Positions 17,662 through 27,247 of a DNA stretch of 64,000 nt are shown one piece after another. Under the pieces are notes generated by a model, which searched no databases, was not told where the DNA came from, and saw only the letters and a list, made by a program, of their open reading frames with translations. The DNA lies in contig NZ_QTUA01000001.1 of NCBI RefSeq assembly GCF_003386865.1, positions 1,860,001 to 1,924,000 on the forward strand, read 5' to 3'. This DNA comes from Calidifontibacter indicus. Its GTDB lineage: Bacteria > Actinomycetota > Actinomycetes > Actinomycetales > Dermatophilaceae. The number at the start of each line of letters is the position of its first letter. The first letter of the stretch is position 1. Position numbers and translations under genes: made by a program.

Positions 17662-18444
17662 GTGACCGCAGCGCTCTTCCTGCTCGACGCCGGACGTCTG
17701 ACCGGGGCAACCCCTGGTCAGACGATCGTCGTCGACGGCGCCGAAGGCCGGCACGCCGCGACCGTGAAACGGATCGAGCCGGGCGAACCGGTGCTGCTGG
17801 CCGACGGCAGCGGCGTCGTCGCCGAGTGCGAGACGGTCGCGGCGGCCGCCGACCGGTTGGAGGTGCGCATCGTCGCGGTGCGTCATGAGCACCCCGGTCG
17901 GCCCCGGGTCACGCTGGTGCAGGCGTTGGCGAAGGGCGACCGCGACGACCAGGCGATCGAGGCCGCCACCGAGCTCGGGGTCGACCGGATCGTGCCGTGG
18001 CAGGCCGAGCGCAGCATCGTGCAGTGGCGCGGCGAGCGCGGGGCGAAGGCACGGCGCAAGTGGGAACAAGTGGTGCGCGCGGCGGCCAAACAGTCGCGCC
18101 GGGCGACCGTGCCGGTCGTCGCCGAACTGCTCGACCGCAAGCGGCTCGCCAGCCTCGCAGACGCAGACGCAAACGCAAACGCAAACGTTGCGTTGCTCGT
18201 GCTCCACGAGGACGCCGACGAGGCGCTCGCCGGGCTCGACCTGAGCGCCGCCGGCGAGGTCGTGCTGGTCGTCGGCCCGGAGGGCGGCATCAGCCCCGCC
18301 GAACTCGACGCCCTGCGCGACGTGGGCGCCCGGGTGGTGCGCCTCGGGCGGCACGTGCTGCGTGCCTCCAGCGCCGGCCCGGCCGCGATCTCGGTGGTGA
18401 TGGCCGCCACCCGATGGACGCAACAGCCCGCGGCCGACGACTGA
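17662..18444 (+). CDS. rsmE: 16S rRNA (uracil1498-N3)-methyltransferase RsmE
   Basis: A 260-residue SPOUT methyltransferase acting on 16S rRNA of assembled 30S subunits. The N-terminal PUA-like part has DGAEGRHAATVKRIEPGE. The SPOUT knot carries VLVVGPEGGISPAELDAL and RLGRHVLRASSAGPAA. An odd acidic-Asn stretch, LADADANANANVALL (residues about 165-179), comes from in-frame 6-bp repeats. The GTG at 17662 begins 10 nt after the dnaJ stop. Confidence 0.92.
   Translation: MTAALFLLDAGRLTGATPGQTIVVDGAEGRHAATVKRIEPGEPVLLADGSGVVAECETVAAAADRLEVRIVAVRHEHPGRPRVTLVQALAKGDRDDQAIEAATELGVDRIVPWQAERSIVQWRGERGAKARRKWEQVVRAAAKQSRRATVPVVAELLDRKRLASLADADANANANVALLVLHEDADEALAGLDLSAAGEVVLVVGPEGGISPAELDALRDVGARVVRLGRHVLRASSAGPAAISVVMAATRWTQQPAADD
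18157..18186 (+). repeat. in-frame hexanucleotide repeat in rsmE
   Basis: Two GCAGAC units are followed by three GCAAAC units, giving alternating Ala-Asp and Ala-Asn. The run ends in GCAAACGTTGCG, a 12-mer also present in the family A repeat at 13476-13487. Confidence 0.8.
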
Positions 18445-18524
18445 ACCGACGGTTGCGCGCGCTGGAGACCGCCGGAGTTATTCGGGTGAGTCGCCCGGCT
18501 CGCGCCCGTAGAATGGACCACACG

Positions 18525-19559
18525 ATGACAGACAGCTCAGGCAACCCGCAGCACACCGTCCAGACCTCTCACACCGTGCAGATTCCGCCGGACGTGCCGA
18601 TGGTCGCTCTGCTCGGACCGCGCGACGAACTGCTCACCACGATCGAGCGTGCCTTTCCGAAGTTGGTCATCGCGGTTCGCGGCAATGACGTTCACCTGCA
18701 AGGCGACCCGGGCGACATGGCGCTCGTCGAAGACCTGCTCGACGAACTGATCACGATCGCCGACGCCGGCCACCCGCTCAACCGCGACGCGGTCGAGCGG
18801 TCGATCGGAATGCTGCGCCAGAAGACCCGCGAACGCCCCGCCGACGTGCTCACGATGAACATCGTCAGCAGCCGAGGGCGCACCGTCCGGCCGAAGACGC
18901 TGGGGCAGAAGCAGTACGTCGACGCGATCGACGAGAACACCATCGTGTTCGGCATCGGCCCGGCCGGCACCGGCAAGACCTACCTGGCGATGGCGAAGGC
19001 CGTCGCCGCGCTGCAGGCCAAGCAGGTCGACCGCATCATCCTCACCCGTCCGGCGGTCGAGGCCGGTGAGCGGCTGGGCTTCCTGCCCGGGTCGCTGAAC
19101 GAGAAGATCGACCCCTACCTGCGGCCGCTCTACGACGCGTTGCACGACATGGTCGACCCGGAGTCGATCCCGCGGCTGATGGCGTCGGGCACCGTCGAGG
19201 TGGCCCCGTTGGCCTACATGCGTGGCCGCACCCTCAACGGCGCATTCATCATCCTCGACGAGGCGCAGAACACCTCGGCCGAGCAGATGAAGATGTTCCT
19301 CACCCGGCTCGGGTTCGGCTCGAAGATGGTCGTCACCGGCGACGTCACCCAGGTCGACCTGCCCGGCGGCACCACCTCGGGTCTGCGCATCGTGCAGGAC
19401 ATCCTCGGCGACATCGACGACGTGCACTTCGCCCACCTGAGTGCCCAGGACGTCGTCCGGCACCGGCTGGTCAGCGACATCGTCCAGGCGTACGACCACT
19501 TCGACGCACGGCGGCGCACGCGTCCGGTGCGCGACTCGCGACAGGGCACCGACTCGTGA
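18525..19559 (+). CDS. phoH: PhoH-like ATPase
   Basis: A 344-residue P-loop ATPase of the PhoH family, linked to RNA metabolism and placed beside ybeY in most bacteria. It has an N-terminal KH-like segment (residues 35-80), the Walker A GIGPAGTGKTYLAMA, and the Walker B FIILDEAQNTSAEQMK. A GDVTQVDLP sensor motif follows. A -10 box TAGAAT at 18509-18514 lies just before the ATG at 18525, so transcripts would start almost at the start codon; the ATG at 18513 is less likely. The stop overlaps ybeY by 4 nt. Confidence 0.93.
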   Translation: MTDSSGNPQHTVQTSHTVQIPPDVPMVALLGPRDELLTTIERAFPKLVIAVRGNDVHLQGDPGDMALVEDLLDELITIADAGHPLNRDAVERSIGMLRQKTRERPADVLTMNIVSSRGRTVRPKTLGQKQYVDAIDENTIVFGIGPAGTGKTYLAMAKAVAALQAKQVDRIILTRPAVEAGERLGFLPGSLNEKIDPYLRPLYDALHDMVDPESIPRLMASGTVEVAPLAYMRGRTLNGAFIILDEAQNTSAEQMKMFLTRLGFGSKMVVTGDVTQVDLPGGTTSGLRIVQDILGDIDDVHFAHLSAQDVVRHRLVSDIVQAYDHFDARRRTRPVRDSRQGTDS

Positions 19560-20044
19560 GCATCGACCTCGCCAACGAGACCGACGTCGAGGTCGACCTC
19601 GAGGAATTGCACGACTGCGCCGCCTGGGTGATGCAGGATATGCGCGTGCACCCGGAGGCCGACCTCACGATCGCCGTCATCGACGAGGCCGCGATGGAGG
19701 TGTTGCACGTCAAGTGGATGGACCTGCCGGGCCCGACCGACGTCATGAGCTTCCCGATGGACGAGTTGCGCCCCGGACGCGAGGGGGTCGACCCGGAGGA
19801 AGGCATCCTCGGCGACATCGTGTTGTGCCCGACCGTCGCGGCGAAGCAGGCCGCCGAAGCCGGGCACACGCCCGCGGAGGAGCTGTTGCTGCTCACCGTG
19901 CACGGCATCCTGCACCTGCTCGGGTTCGACCACGCCGAACCGGAAGAGCGCAAGGAGATGTTCGGCCTGCAGCGCACGCTCCTGCTCACCTTCCTGGCCC
20001 GCCGTCCGGCCACCGTGCGGATCACGCCGCCCACCGGAGAGTGA
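19556..20044 (+). CDS. ybeY: endoribonuclease YbeY
   Basis: A 162-residue zinc-dependent RNase needed for 16S rRNA 3'-end maturation and ribosome quality control. The metal site H116-G-I-L-H120-L-L-G-F-D-H126 is intact, as are PTDVMSFP and GDIVLC. The GTG start overlaps the phoH stop (GTGA), so the pair is translationally coupled. Confidence 0.95.
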   Translation: MSIDLANETDVEVDLEELHDCAAWVMQDMRVHPEADLTIAVIDEAAMEVLHVKWMDLPGPTDVMSFPMDELRPGREGVDPEEGILGDIVLCPTVAAKQAAEAGHTPAEELLLLTVHGILHLLGFDHAEPEERKEMFGLQRTLLLTFLARRPATVRITPPTGE

Positions 20045-20051
20045 CCGGTCG

Positions 20052-21434
20052 ATGATCCCGTTACTGATCGCCGCCTTCGTGGCGATCGTCATCGGAGCGA
20101 CCCTCGCCGCGGTCGACAGCGCGCTGTCGCGGGTCGGTCGACACCAGGTCGAGGAGTTCGTGGCCGACGGTCGACGCGGTGCGACCGCGCTCGCCGACCT
20201 GGCCGACGACCCGAGCGCCGCACTGATGGTGCTCAACTTCCTGCGCGTCGTCGCCGAGATGTCGGCCGCGGTCATGGTGACGTTGGCGGTCGACCGGCTG
20301 AGTGGGGAGTTCTGGCGCACGCTGCTGATCTCCATCGCGGTGCTGGCGGTCGCCTCGTTCGTGATCGTCGGTGTCTCGCCGCGCACCCTCGGCCGCCAGC
20401 ATGCCGGCGGCTTCGCGCTCGCGTTCGCGCCGATCGTGCGCTGGATGGGCAACCTGTTCGGCCCGTTGGCGCACCTGCTGGTGGCCGTCGGCAACGCGGT
20501 GACGCCCGGGCGCGGCTACCGCGACGGACCGTTCGACTCCGAGGCCGAGCTGCGCGAATTCGTCGACCTGGCAGGCGAATCCGACCTCATCGAGGCCGAA
20601 GAGCGAAGGATGATCCACTCGGTCTTCGAGCTCGGTGACACCATCGCCCGCGAGGTGATGGTGCCGCGCACCGATATGGTCTGCATCGATCGCAGCAAGA
20701 CGCTGCGGCAGGCGATGTCGCTGTTCACCCGGTCGGGCTTCTCCCGCATCCCGGTCGTCGACGGCAACCCCGACGAGGTCGAGGGCGCGCTCTACTTCAA
20801 GGACGTCGCCGCCCGGCTCGTCAGCACCCGCGACGACCATCGCGACGACCTCGTCACCGAGCACATGCGGGAGGCCGTGTTCGTGCCCGACAGCAAGCCG
20901 GCCGACGTGTTGTTGCGCGAGATGCAGGCCGAGCGCCGCCACTTCGCGATCGTCATCGACGAGTACGGCGGCACCGCCGGTCTGGTGACACTGGAGGACA
21001 TCGTCGAGGAGGTCGTAGGCGAGATCGACGACGAATTCGACCGTGCGACACCGGGAGTGCAGCTGCTCGACGACGGCACGACCCGGGTGCCGGCCCGGAT
21101 GGCGATCGACGACTTCGCCGAGTTGTTCGAGGTGTCGATCACCGAGGACGACGTCGACACCGTCGGCGGCCTGCTCACCAAACTGCTCGGCAGGGTGCCG
21201 CTCGTCGGTGCGACGGTGCAGATCGAGGGCCTCACGCTGCGGGCCGAGCGGATGGCGGGACGCCGGCACCAGATCGCGACGGTCTCGGTCGATCGGCAGC
21301 CGCCGACGCCCGAGTCGGCCGAGTCGCCCGAGTCCGCCGAGTCGCCCGAGTCGGCGGAGTCGGACGACACGTCGTCCGACGTCTCGGACATACTCAGGCA
21401 GCGGGAGTCGACACGAGGAGTTGCCCATGAGTGA
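20052..21434 (+). CDS. CNNM/CorC-type hemolysin family membrane protein with CBS domains
   Basis: A 460-residue protein with an N-terminal DUF21 (CNNM) membrane domain (residues 1-140, LLIAAFVAIVIGATLAAVDSAL at the start). A CBS pair follows (REVMVPRTDMVCIDRSKTL and FVPDSKPADVLLREMQ), and a CorC/HlyC C-terminal domain (EDDVDTVGGLLTKLLGRVPL). Homologues act in magnesium efflux. The tail holds three PESAES repeats from an 18-bp DNA tandem repeat. It starts 7 nt after ybeY and overlaps era by 8 nt. Confidence 0.9.
   Translation: MIPLLIAAFVAIVIGATLAAVDSALSRVGRHQVEEFVADGRRGATALADLADDPSAALMVLNFLRVVAEMSAAVMVTLAVDRLSGEFWRTLLISIAVLAVASFVIVGVSPRTLGRQHAGGFALAFAPIVRWMGNLFGPLAHLLVAVGNAVTPGRGYRDGPFDSEAELREFVDLAGESDLIEAEERRMIHSVFELGDTIAREVMVPRTDMVCIDRSKTLRQAMSLFTRSGFSRIPVVDGNPDEVEGALYFKDVAARLVSTRDDHRDDLVTEHMREAVFVPDSKPADVLLREMQAERRHFAIVIDEYGGTAGLVTLEDIVEEVVGEIDDEFDRATPGVQLLDDGTTRVPARMAIDDFAELFEVSITEDDVDTVGGLLTKLLGRVPLVGATVQIEGLTLRAERMAGRRHQIATVSVDRQPPTPESAESPESAESPESAESDDTSSDVSDILRQRESTRGVAHE
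21307..21360 (+). repeat. 18-bp tandem repeat coding for PESAES
   Basis: Three 18-bp units, nearly identical, encode PESAES three times in the hydrophilic C-terminal tail of the CNNM protein. Copy number could vary between strains without breaking the frame. Confidence 0.85.
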
Positions 21435-22338
21435 GTTCCGAGCCGGATTCGCCTGTCTGGTCGGACGACCCAACGCGGGCAAGTCGACCCTGACGAACGC
21501 GTTGGTCGGGCAGAAGGTGGCGATCACCTCGAACAAGCCGCAGACGACGCGGCACACGATTCGGGGCATCCGCACCACCGACGAGTCGCAGCTGATCCTC
21601 GTCGACACCCCCGGGCTGCACAAACCGCGCACGCTGCTCGGCCAGCGGCTCAACGACGTCGTGCGCGAAACGCTGATGGACGTCGATGTCATCGGGTTCT
21701 GCCTGCCGGCCGACCAGAAGATCGGGCCGGGCGACCAGTTCATCACCAACGAACTCGCCGAGCTGCGCCGCGGCCGCCGCAAGCCGGTCGTCGCGATCGC
21801 CACCAAGATCGACTCGGTGAGTCGCGACCGGCTCACCGAGCACCTCGTCGCGATGGATCAGCTCGGCGACTGGGACGACATCGTGCCCTGCTCGGCGGTC
21901 GACGGCACCCAGGTCGACACGGTGGCCGAGGTGCTCACCTCGCACCTGCCGAAGTCGCCGAAGCTGTACCCGGACGACGTGCTGACCGACGAGCCCGAGC
22001 TGGTGATGATCGCCGAACTCGTGCGCGAGGCCGCGTTGGAGGGAGTGCGCGACGAGTTGCCGCACAGCCTGGCCGTGGTCGTGGAGGAGATGACCCCGCG
22101 CGAGGGACGACCCGAAGGCAAGCCGTTGATGGACGTGCGCGTCAACGTGTTCGTCGAGCGTCCGTCGCAGAAGGCGATCATCATCGGCCGTGGCGGGTCT
22201 CGACTGCGCGAGGTCGGCACCAAGTCGCGAGCCGGCATCGAGAGGCTGCTCGGACAGCGGGTGTTCCTCGATCTGCACGTCAAGGTCGCCAAGGACTGGC
22301 AGACCGACCCGAATCAATTGTCGAAGTTGGGGTTCTAG
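21427..22338 (+). CDS. era: GTPase Era
   Basis: A 303-residue GTPase that binds the 3' end of 16S rRNA during 30S assembly. G1 is LVGRPNAGKST (residues 11-21), G3 LVDTPGLHKP, G4 ATKIDS, followed by a C-terminal KH domain with AIIIGRGGSRLREVG. The ATG lies inside the end of the CNNM gene, with GAGGAG just upstream. Last member of the phoH-ybeY-CNNM-era group. Confidence 0.95.
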   Translation: MSEFRAGFACLVGRPNAGKSTLTNALVGQKVAITSNKPQTTRHTIRGIRTTDESQLILVDTPGLHKPRTLLGQRLNDVVRETLMDVDVIGFCLPADQKIGPGDQFITNELAELRRGRRKPVVAIATKIDSVSRDRLTEHLVAMDQLGDWDDIVPCSAVDGTQVDTVAEVLTSHLPKSPKLYPDDVLTDEPELVMIAELVREAALEGVRDELPHSLAVVVEEMTPREGRPEGKPLMDVRVNVFVERPSQKAIIIGRGGSRLREVGTKSRAGIERLLGQRVFLDLHVKVAKDWQTDPNQLSKLGF

Positions 22339-22343
22339 AACAG

Positions 22344-23081
22344 ATGGCCGACGAGAGTTTGGTGTGGGCCGAGTTCGGTGACACATTGCGGTTGCCGATC
22401 GACGACTCGGACTATGTGCGGGACATCCCGTGGGAGCAGGCGGCGTTCATGGCGCAGTTGCCGCTCATCGACATCGGTTCGGGCAGCGGCCTGGTCACCG
22501 TGACCTTGGGGGAGAAGTACCCCGACGCCGAGATCCTGTCGGTCGAGCCCGACCCGATCATGCGCTCCCTGCTCATGTCACGTATCGCAGAGCACCCCGA
22601 ACTTCGTTCGCGCACAACGGTTCTGCCCGACACCATCGGCCAGACCTGGTTGCCGGCGCAGTGTGGCGGCGCGTTGCTCTTCAACGTCATCTACTTCCTC
22701 GGCGGCCGCGCCCGCGACCGGTTTTGGCAGCGAATGGCCGACGTGCTCGCGCCGGGTGCCCCGATCCTGATGAGCCGGTCGTACGGCGGCGTGCCCGAGG
22801 AGGCCGTCGAAAAGAAGCTCGCCTCGACCGCCTCGATGGGCCGGCACGAATACCAGCGGTGGTTCGAGGCCAAGCCCGGCCGCGACAACCGGATGGAGAT
22901 CACCCAGACCTTCGTCGTGCTGCGCGACGGTGAGAAGGTGCGTGAGGAAGCCGCCACCATCGCCGCCTGGGGCCTCGACGAAGACCTCGTGCTCGACGAG
23001 ATCCCGATCGGCAAGTTCGGCATCGAGGAGATCAACGACCGCTACTTCGCGATTCGCCGGTTGCCGGACATCAAGCGCTGA
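22344..23081 (+). CDS. SAM-dependent methyltransferase, class I
   Basis: A 245-residue protein. The SAM site is seen in PLIDIGSGSGLVTVTLG and the acidic strand end AEILSVEPDP; the post-core strand region GAPILMSRSYGG follows. It resembles small Rossmann methyltransferases but no substrate-specific motif is visible. It follows era after 5 nt and may be co-transcribed. Its last 11 bp overlap the convergent metalloprotease gene. Confidence 0.75.
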   Translation: MADESLVWAEFGDTLRLPIDDSDYVRDIPWEQAAFMAQLPLIDIGSGSGLVTVTLGEKYPDAEILSVEPDPIMRSLLMSRIAEHPELRSRTTVLPDTIGQTWLPAQCGGALLFNVIYFLGGRARDRFWQRMADVLAPGAPILMSRSYGGVPEEAVEKKLASTASMGRHEYQRWFEAKPGRDNRMEITQTFVVLRDGEKVREEAATIAAWGLDEDLVLDEIPIGKFGIEEINDRYFAIRRLPDIKR

Positions 23082-24210
23082 CGACGACCTTCACCTGTTC
23101 CCACGCCGTCCGGACGGCACGTTCCTGCTCGGAATCGGCTCCGTAGCGAGTCTCGGCGGCCTTGATCGTCGCGGCCGCGAACCCGGCGAAGTCGGCGTCC
23201 TTGGGCAGGCCGCCCCGGGTGAGGGTGTCGTACCAGACCGGCCCGACCGTCTCCCAGCTGTTTGCGCCGAGAGCCGCCGCAGCGAGGTAGAACGCGTGGT
23301 TGGGGATGCCGGAGTTGATGTGCACGCCGCCGTTGTCGCCGGAGTCGTCGTGCGGCAGTTGCTGGTAGCCGTCCATCGTGGCCGGCTGCGGGTCTTTGCC
23401 GATGTTCGGGTCGTCGTAGGCGGTGCCCGGTGCCTTCATCGAACGCAGCGCTTCGCCGTGCACCCGCGCCGTGAACAGGCCCTGCCCGATGAGCCAATCT
23501 GCTTGAGCCGCAGACTGACCCAGCGAGCGCTGCTTCACCATCGACCCGAACACATCGGACATCGACTCGTTGAGCGCACCGGACTGGCCGACGTAGACGA
23601 ATCCGGCGGTGTACTGGGTGAGGCCGTGGGTCAGCTCGTGTCCGATGACGTCGATGCTGTCGGTGAACGAGCTGAAGTAGACGCCGTCACCGTCGCCGAA
23701 CACCATCTGTTCGCCGTCCCAGTAGGCGTTGTCGAACTTCTTGTCGTAGTGCACGCTCGCGACCAGCGGCAGCCCGTTGTCGTCGAGGGAGTTGCGGCCG
23801 AACACGTCGTAATACAGCGACCAGGTGGCGCCGAGCCCGTCGTAGGCCTCGTTCACCGATTCGTCGGCGACGGCGGGCTCGCCCTCGGAGCGCTCGAGCA
23901 CCCCGGGCAGCTTCGTGCCCTGCTGCGCGTCGTGGATCGAACGCTGCGGATTCGGAGTGGTCGTCGCCGTCGGCGGCAGATCGAGCGTGCGCTCGGCACG
24001 CGCTTGCAGATCGCGGGGCAGGAAACCGCTGCCGCCCGGGGCAGATCGGTCACCCGGACGCGGCCGCCTCGCCTGCGCGGCCCGCTTGCCCTCGACCGTG
24101 AGGCGAGTGCGCAGCGTGTGCTCGGCCGCCTGTGCCACCCGTTCGTCGGATGAGCGTGCCAGGGCACGCAGGATGTGCGGCGGGACGATCGTGCAGGCTG
24201 TCGTGTTCAT
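23071..24210 (-). CDS. M4 family metalloprotease, protealysin-like
   Basis: A 379-residue thermolysin-family zinc protease. The short N-terminal propeptide TACTIVPPHILRALA is of the protealysin type, and there is no signal peptide, so the enzyme may stay in the cytosol or leave by an unknown route. HELTH (residues 191-195) and GALNESMSDVFG supply the zinc ligands and catalytic Glu; GGVHINSGIPNHAFY carries the acid-base His. The start has GGAG just upstream. Protealysins often have an emfourin inhibitor gene beside them; none is seen here. Confidence 0.9.
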   Translation of the reverse strand: MNTTACTIVPPHILRALARSSDERVAQAAEHTLRTRLTVEGKRAAQARRPRPGDRSAPGGSGFLPRDLQARAERTLDLPPTATTTPNPQRSIHDAQQGTKLPGVLERSEGEPAVADESVNEAYDGLGATWSLYYDVFGRNSLDDNGLPLVASVHYDKKFDNAYWDGEQMVFGDGDGVYFSSFTDSIDVIGHELTHGLTQYTAGFVYVGQSGALNESMSDVFGSMVKQRSLGQSAAQADWLIGQGLFTARVHGEALRSMKAPGTAYDDPNIGKDPQPATMDGYQQLPHDDSGDNGGVHINSGIPNHAFYLAAAALGANSWETVGPVWYDTLTRGGLPKDADFAGFAAATIKAAETRYGADSEQERAVRTAWEQVKVVVSA

Positions 24211-24305
24211 GTCTCCATCGTGCGCCTGACCACCGACAAGCAGCCAGCAGCGGTTCGTCCGGACCCCCGTACCGGACGAACCGCCGCGACGTCTGCTGCC
24301 GTGGA

Positions 24306-25705
24306 TCAGGCCTCGACGCGCAGCGCCTGCACCGGCGTGATCCGCAACGCTCGGCGGGCCGGCGGCAGGGCTGCGACCAGCACCAGTGCGACGGCGCAGA
24401 GCACGATCGCGGCGAGCACGGGCGCGGGCAGGCCCCAGACGAACCCGTCGTTCACCGATCCCACGAGCGACTGCGCGCCGACCGAGCCGAACGTCACCCC
24501 GAGCAGCAATCCGAAGAGCACCGCGGTGGCGCCGAGTGCGACGGCCTCCTTGGTGACCATGGTCGCGACCTGGCGGGTGGTGAACCCGAGCGCACGCAGC
24601 AGCCCGATCTCGCGGCGTCGCTGGATCACCAGCAGCGACATCGTGCTGACGAACCCGACCGCGGCGATGACCGAGGAAATCACGACGATGCAGATGAGCA
24701 CCGTGCTGAAGGTCGACAGCACCTGCTGCGCGTGACGTTCGTCGGCGGGGGAGAGATCCCATCCGGCGACGGAGTCCTGCAACGCCTTCATGCCCGAGGC
24801 GAAGGTCGTCACCAGCGTCACGCCGACCACCAGACCCACGGTGGCGCGGGTGGTGCGCATCGGATCGGCGGTGGCGTTGCGGCGGGCCACCTGTGCAGCA
24901 GGATCGTTGCCGAGCAGGTGTCCGACGAGGGCGACGAGACGCGGCACGATGAACGAGGCACCGATCAGCACCGCGCTCCCGGCGAGCACCGACCCGAGGA
25001 AGGCCACGAAGAACCCCGCTTGGGAGTCATGCTCGCGCAGCTTCATCGCGAGCGCGAGCAGGGCGACTCCTGGCACGAGCAGCAGCACCGTGAAGGCAGC
25101 CCGCACCCGTCCGGCTCGCTTGGTGCCGTGCGCGTCGAGCACTCCGGTCATGGCCTGGGCAGGGTTGACCTCCAACACTTTTCGCGAACCAACGTAGCCG
25201 GCCAACGCCGCGCATCCGACCACGGCGACCAACGCAAACATGCTGCGGACGTCGACCGAGGCGTAGGCCCGCGCCGGCAGTGTGGCGCGGTGCACCAACC
25301 AGATGCGGGCGATATCGGCGGTGAGCGTGCCGACGAGGATGCCGATCGCGCCGCCGACCAGGCCCGCGATGCCGCACGAGCGGCAGACATCGCGGCGAAG
25401 GGTGCGGCTGTCGGCGCCGATCAGGCGCAGGGTGGCGATCTGCCGGAGCCGTCCGGCGATGACCGTTGCCACACATCCGGTGATCACGACGGCCGCGACG
25501 TACAACGCGATGCCGATGAAGACGCCGGCCACGATGCTGAGGTAAACACCGACCGAGCTGCCGTCGCCCGCGGAGAGCGTCTGCAGGATCGAGGCGCCCA
25601 TCATGAGCGCTGCGGCGTAGAAGCCGGACAGGCCGGCGACGAGGGTGATGGTGCTGCGCTCGCGCAGACTGCCCATCACCAGCGACCGGTTGCTGATGCG
25701 GGCGC

Positions 25706-25709
<4 letters not shown>
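24306..25709 (-). CDS. ABC transporter permease, FtsX-like (MacB/LolC type)
   Basis: A 467-residue membrane protein with two FtsX-type modules of about four helices each. The ends VLEVNPAQAMTG (first module) and RITPVQALRVEA (C-terminus) are the typical family tails. RRREIGLLRALGFTTRQV is the coupling region. It probably works with the ATPase encoded just upstream (ATGA overlap) to export a peptide, lipid or antibiotic, or as a sensing/resistance unit. The adjacent two-component system suggests it responds to envelope stress. Confidence 0.88.
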
Positions 25710-26491
<782 letters not shown>

Positions 26492-26548
26492 ACCGACCAG
26501 CCTGGTCGGCCGGGCCCGCGGGCACATCGGGCCGCAGATCGATCCTGT

Positions 26549-26566
26549 GTACATCCTCAGATGTAC
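26549..26566. promoter_or_regulatory. inverted repeat upstream of the ABC exporter
   Basis: GTACATC and GATGTAC are perfect 7-bp arms around CTCA. They lie 58 bp before the exporter start codon and just after the end of the response-regulator gene. This is a plausible binding site for that regulator. Confidence 0.5.
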
Positions 26567-26602
26567 GCGGGGCTGCCACCCGGGGCTGACTCGGGCGCCT
26601 CG

Positions 26603-27247
26603 TCAGACGAGATCGTGCTCGTAGGCGTAGACGACGAGTTGCACCCGATCGCGCAGTTGCAACTTCGTCAGGATGCGCGACACGTGCGTCTTCACCGTTG
26701 CCTCCGAAAGGAATTCGGCCGCGGCGATCTCGCCGTTGGACATGCCCTGCGCCGCGCGCACCAGGATCTCGCGCTCGCGCGGGGTGAGCGCGTCGTACTC
26801 CGGGCCGGTGCTGCGGACCGAGCGCGACCGGAAGGTCTCGAACAGCCGTCGGGTGGCGCCCGCCGCCATCACCTGCGAGCCGTCGGCGACGGCCCGGATG
26901 GTCTCCAGCAACAACTCCGGACGGGTGTCCTTGAGCACGAACCCGCTGGCGCCGGCCTCGATCGCACCCGCGGCCGACTCGTCGAGGTCGAAGGTGGTCA
27001 GCACCAACACCTTCGGGCACTCGTCCCCGAAGGCGTCGACCAGGCGACGGGTGGCGGCGACCCCATCGACGCGGGGCATCCGCACATCCATCAACACGAC
27101 ATCGGGACGGTGCTCACGCACCATCGCCTCGGCGTCGGCTCCGTCGCCGGCCTGGGCGACCACGGTGAGATCGGGTTGGCTGTCGATCACCATTGCGATG
27201 CCCGCTCGGAACATCGCCTGGTCGTCGACGAGCGCCACGCGGATCAT
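26603..27247 (-). CDS. NarL/LuxR-family response regulator
   Basis: A 214-residue regulator with a receiver domain (D8, D9, phospho-acceptor D54 in VVLMDVRMP, K in GFVLKDT) and a C-terminal LuxR helix-turn-helix (LTPREREILVRAAQGMSNGEIA, then ATVKTHVSRILTKL). Its ATG overlaps the end of the histidine kinase gene upstream (ATGA), so they form a pair. The ABC exporter follows on the same strand and is its likely target. Confidence 0.92.
   Translation of the reverse strand: MIRVALVDDQAMFRAGIAMVIDSQPDLTVVAQAGDGADAEAMVREHRPDVVLMDVRMPRVDGVAATRRLVDAFGDECPKVLVLTTFDLDESAAGAIEAGASGFVLKDTRPELLLETIRAVADGSQVMAAGATRRLFETFRSRSVRSTGPEYDALTPREREILVRAAQGMSNGEIAAAEFLSEATVKTHVSRILTKLQLRDRVQLVVYAYEHDLV

Noticed and set aside
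24211-24305. Search for an emfourin-type inhibitor gene beside the M4 protease
   Set aside because: The flanking gaps are too short and the neighbours are an ABC permease and a methyltransferase.
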